From NCBI GenBank assembly GCA_002482865.1, contig DLGU01000114.1:9351-30599 (forward strand): a DNA stretch of 21,249 nt. The letters are read 5' to 3'. The notes under the pieces were generated by a model. The model was not told the DNA's origin and made no database searches. It saw only the letters and a list, made by a program, of their open reading frames with translations. Both the position numbers and the translations under genes were made by a program. This document shows, one piece after another, positions 18,817-21,249 of this stretch. This stretch comes from Porphyrobacter sp. UBA7686 (lineage in GTDB: Bacteria > Pseudomonadota > Alphaproteobacteria > Sphingomonadales > Sphingomonadaceae). Position 1 is the first letter of the stretch, and each line of letters opens with the position of its first letter.

Positions 18817-20757
18817 ATGACCGTGCTCATTAAACGCCGGGTGTTAACTTTCGCAGTTTTTGCCACGGCTTTTCATTTCGGTCCCGCTCAATCCTGGGCT
18901 GAGGATCGTTCCGAGATTGTCACTCCGCCGGCTGAGCAGTTAGCGATCTCACCCGGGGGTGTAGATATGCGCACCGGACAATATGCATTCAGTCAGACCG
19001 ACGTGTCGATTGGCGATGGCCAGGGACTATCGTTCACGCGAACCCAAATGGTTCCGGTGATGGGACATACAAACCCGTTCCCCATCCTTGGCCATAATTG
19101 GCATGTCATGATTACCGAGAGGAAAATCAGGCTCGAGACCAAACAGTTCGATCACAATCCGAGTTTCCCTGATTATCGGGTCAGTGTGCGCTGGCCGGGG
19201 CGCGTCGAGACATTTGAGAGTCCGGGGCATAACACCGGCTTCACTCACACCTCGAACACCTCTCTTGCGCGCCTAACCTTTCAGGGAACACGTGCGAGCG
19301 CGAGCGCCGTCTACACTTACGAAGGTATGGACGGTACAATTATGACATTCAGGCCGATCGGCAGTGGCGATTGTTCAACGACAATGCGCTGTGCATACAT
19401 TTCCCAGCGGATCGATCCTGACGGCACGCGCTATACGTTCGAGTATGATAATCCCCTAGGGCAGCTGGACGGGACGCGCTTGCGCAGCGTGGTAAGCACT
19501 CGGGGTTATGCGCTGCTTCTGGAGTACCCAGCGACGGGTGTGCAGCCGTCCAAGGCATGTGTGTTGAATTTGGCCTTAGGCGTGAAGCCCGTCAGTAATA
19601 TCTGTCCGGCAGGCGCTCCGCACAGCACCTACAACGGCGGCAGCGCTACAGATGCATCGGGCGCAACCTGGACGATCGGTAATGATGTCAACGGTCATTT
19701 CGGGATCATACCTCCGGGACAAACAGACGCATATATGAGGTGGGGCATCGCTACCCGGCGAGATCAGGAGGCTGCAGACCACATCATAACCAACTATCAG
19801 ATTTTCTCGACCGGCGAGGCTTACTATTATGAATACGACAATCCGCCTTCGATCACGATGTCGATCAACGAGATCGCGGGAGGGCGCTGGACCGATGCTG
19901 CCGGTAATGTAACTGTCGTGCGTTATGGGTTTCCGGATCTGCCGCGCTCAATGGGCCCTCCACAAGATCCATGGTTTCCCACTCCCATAACCTTCCAGAG
20001 CTCTTTCCAGGGTATCCAGATTACACCGGGTCCGGTCGAGATCATTGACCCTCTTGGGCGTAGTTGGACCATGAATTACTGCGACCCCGTCATTGAGGCA
20101 GGGCTGCCCGCCACTGACATCTATGATCGCTGCGTCGTTACCCAACTCCAGTATTTTATCGATCCTGAGGGTGCCCGTGTTGACGTCCAGCATGATGGAG
20201 CCGGCAACATCAGCAGAATGGAAAAAAGCGCCAAACCGGGTTGGGCATTGCCCCCTATCATCCAGTCGGCGACCTATAACTGCGGATTTGCAAAGACCTG
20301 TAGCAAGCCTGCGACAGCCACCGATGCGAACGGCAATGTGACCAACAATACGTTCAGCCCGGTCCATGGTGGAGTCCTAACTTCGACACTTCCGCCGTTG
20401 CCGAATGGTGTCCGTCCCCAGACGCGGTATGAATACGCTCAGCGGTCTGCTTGGATTGCAAGCGCATCGGGTGGTTTTGTGCAGGCATCCCATCCCGTTT
20501 GGGTGCTGGTGGCCGAGAGTATGTGCCGGACGAGCGCTTCAACCGGCAACCCGTCTGCTCCATGCGCAGCGGGGCCGTCCGACGAAGTCCGCACGCTGTA
20601 TGACTACGGACCGGACAGTGGCCCCAACAATTTGTGGGTACGCGGGGTTTCGGCGGTGGCAGACGGTCATACGCTGCGGACGTGCTACCAGTATGACCAG
20701 CTTGGTCGGCGCATCGCAGAGACGAAGCCGCTTGGAACGGGAGTGACCTGTCCATGA
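18817..20757 (+). CDS. RHS/YD-type secreted protein, N-terminal-domain type
   Basis: A 646-aa protein starting MTVLIKRRVLTFAVFATAFH at the ATG at 18817 (GAAGGA six bases upstream); a longer frame from 18655 overlaps the previous gene and is not preferred. Residues 1-28 are a signal peptide ending QSWA. The mature part begins EQLAISPGGVDMRTGQYAF and GLSFTR, typical of the start of RHS-family proteins. YD-like units are seen further on (RYTFEYDNPLGQL, GAGNISRMEKS, TRYEYAQRSAW, TLYDYGP, CYQYDQLGRRIAETKPLG). It contains several paired cysteines, which fits an exported protein. The stop overlaps the next gene as ATGA, so one RHS polypeptide appears divided over consecutive genes. No toxin domain is seen in this part. 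Confidence 0.85.
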   Translation: MTVLIKRRVLTFAVFATAFHFGPAQSWAEDRSEIVTPPAEQLAISPGGVDMRTGQYAFSQTDVSIGDGQGLSFTRTQMVPVMGHTNPFPILGHNWHVMITERKIRLETKQFDHNPSFPDYRVSVRWPGRVETFESPGHNTGFTHTSNTSLARLTFQGTRASASAVYTYEGMDGTIMTFRPIGSGDCSTTMRCAYISQRIDPDGTRYTFEYDNPLGQLDGTRLRSVVSTRGYALLLEYPATGVQPSKACVLNLALGVKPVSNICPAGAPHSTYNGGSATDASGATWTIGNDVNGHFGIIPPGQTDAYMRWGIATRRDQEAADHIITNYQIFSTGEAYYYEYDNPPSITMSINEIAGGRWTDAAGNVTVVRYGFPDLPRSMGPPQDPWFPTPITFQSSFQGIQITPGPVEIIDPLGRSWTMNYCDPVIEAGLPATDIYDRCVVTQLQYFIDPEGARVDVQHDGAGNISRMEKSAKPGWALPPIIQSATYNCGFAKTCSKPATATDANGNVTNNTFSPVHGGVLTSTLPPLPNGVRPQTRYEYAQRSAWIASASGGFVQASHPVWVLVAESMCRTSASTGNPSAPCAAGPSDEVRTLYDYGPDSGPNNLWVRGVSAVADGHTLRTCYQYDQLGRRIAETKPLGTGVTCP

Positions 20758-21249
20758 GGGGGTTCGAGCACACTCTGGTTCGGATGGGTCTTGCGCTCGG
20801 GGCAACCGGATCGCTGTTAACGGGCCCGGCCGTGCTGGCACAGGCCTCATCTTCGCCACATACTTACGCGACCCGATATGACGCCATGGGGAGGGTTACC
20901 GGTACGATCGCGCCTGATCCTGATGGCAATGGTCCGCTGAGGCACCCGGCAACACGCACGTCCTACGACCAGCGCGGCAATCCGGTAAAAGTTGAAACGG
21001 GGGAACTCAAAAGCTGGTACTCAGAGAATGTCGCTCCGGCGGCATGGCCTACTTTTGCATCCTCGCCGACGACCGGTTTCGAGGTCCTGACCACGGTTGA
21101 GACTGCATATGACCTGCGCAACCGCAAGACCGTCGAGCGAGTGATCGGCTCGGATGGCGTGACCATCAGCCTTGGCCAGTACAGCTATGACAATGCCGGC
21201 CGGCTCGAGTGCACGGCGGTACGGATGAATCCGGCGGTGTACGGCTCGC
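20754..21249 (+). CDS. RHS/YD-repeat protein with own signal peptide (3' end beyond window)
   Basis: The ATG at 20754 overlaps the previous stop as ATGA. The first 165 residues begin MRGFEHTLVRMGLALGATGS, with a signal peptide probably ending VLAQA. The frame continues with YD repeats: YATRYDAMGRVTGTIAPDPD, TRTSYDQRGNPVKVE, ETAYDLRNRKTVERV and YSYDNAGRLECTAVRM. It reaches the right edge without a stop and should contain the main RHS core and possibly a variable C-terminal domain further on. Export through Sec is predicted. A ribosome binding site is not obvious, so translation is probably coupled to the upstream gene. Confidence 0.85.
   Translation, partial: MRGFEHTLVRMGLALGATGSLLTGPAVLAQASSSPHTYATRYDAMGRVTGTIAPDPDGNGPLRHPATRTSYDQRGNPVKVETGELKSWYSENVAPAAWPTFASSPTTGFEVLTTVETAYDLRNRKTVERVIGSDGVTISLGQYSYDNAGRLECTAVRMNPAVYGS

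Noticed and set aside
1..21249. tRNA or rRNA genes and intact insertion sequences
   Set aside because: I saw no tRNA-like cloverleaf with conserved GTTCRA core, no rRNA sequence and no transposase with terminal inverted repeats. A dedicated search could still find a degenerate element.

Overview
The window reads as part of a conjugative or mobilisable plasmid of an alphaproteobacterium, most likely Sphingomonadales (Erythrobacter, Novosphingobium or Sphingomonas type). This rests on the high GC coding regions, the RPA-type RepA, the MOB_F relaxase next to VirB3/VirB4, small ParA and ribbon-helix-helix partition genes, and protein features such as GHNNPP that are common in alphaproteobacteria. 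The host assignment is inference from protein style; no rRNA or other taxonomic marker is present.

Transfer region (1-6540). On the minus strand a relaxosome operon (membrane-anchored RHH accessory protein, then a TrwC/TraI-like relaxase-helicase joined by a GTGA overlap) is followed by virB3 and the 5' part of virB4, which runs off the left edge. No virB2 lies between relaxase and virB3. Divergent from the accessory gene is a short plus-strand operon: an XRE regulator, a small two-span membrane protein and a 91-aa protein of unknown function. The 115-bp divergent intergenic region carries a promoter and two small palindromes.

Accessory region (6541-9690). A non-coding stretch holds a perfect 15-bp inverted repeat. 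Three minus-strand genes of unknown function follow. The middle one is frameshifted, apparently by duplication of a 7-bp unit. A 75-aa plus-strand protein precedes the origin.

Replication and partition (9690-12110). A consensus DnaA box, an AT-rich stretch and seven iterons in two classes lie upstream of repA, and the last iteron contains the repA start codon. The par operon (parA plus a small RHH partner gene) faces repA. It carries three copies of a 19-bp motif, one inside a perfect 15-bp-stem hairpin between the convergent genes; these are candidate parS/operator sites.

Defence and stability island (12276-17824, all minus strand). In transcription order it holds a serine resolvase, a PemK/MazF-like toxin overlapping it, a candidate small RNA or structured leader with its own promoter, a degenerate copy of the resolvase/toxin junction, a 266-aa protein of unknown function, a small XRE controller, and a BsuBI/PstI-type methyltransferase and restriction endonuclease. 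A 34-bp near-repeat flanks the XRE/unknown-protein pair, which suggests assembly by recombination.

RHS region (18085-21249). A promoter precedes three consecutive plus-strand genes, each starting with a signal peptide and each carrying part of an RHS/YD-repeat architecture. The last is cut by the right edge. This block looks lower in GC than the rest and may have a separate origin.
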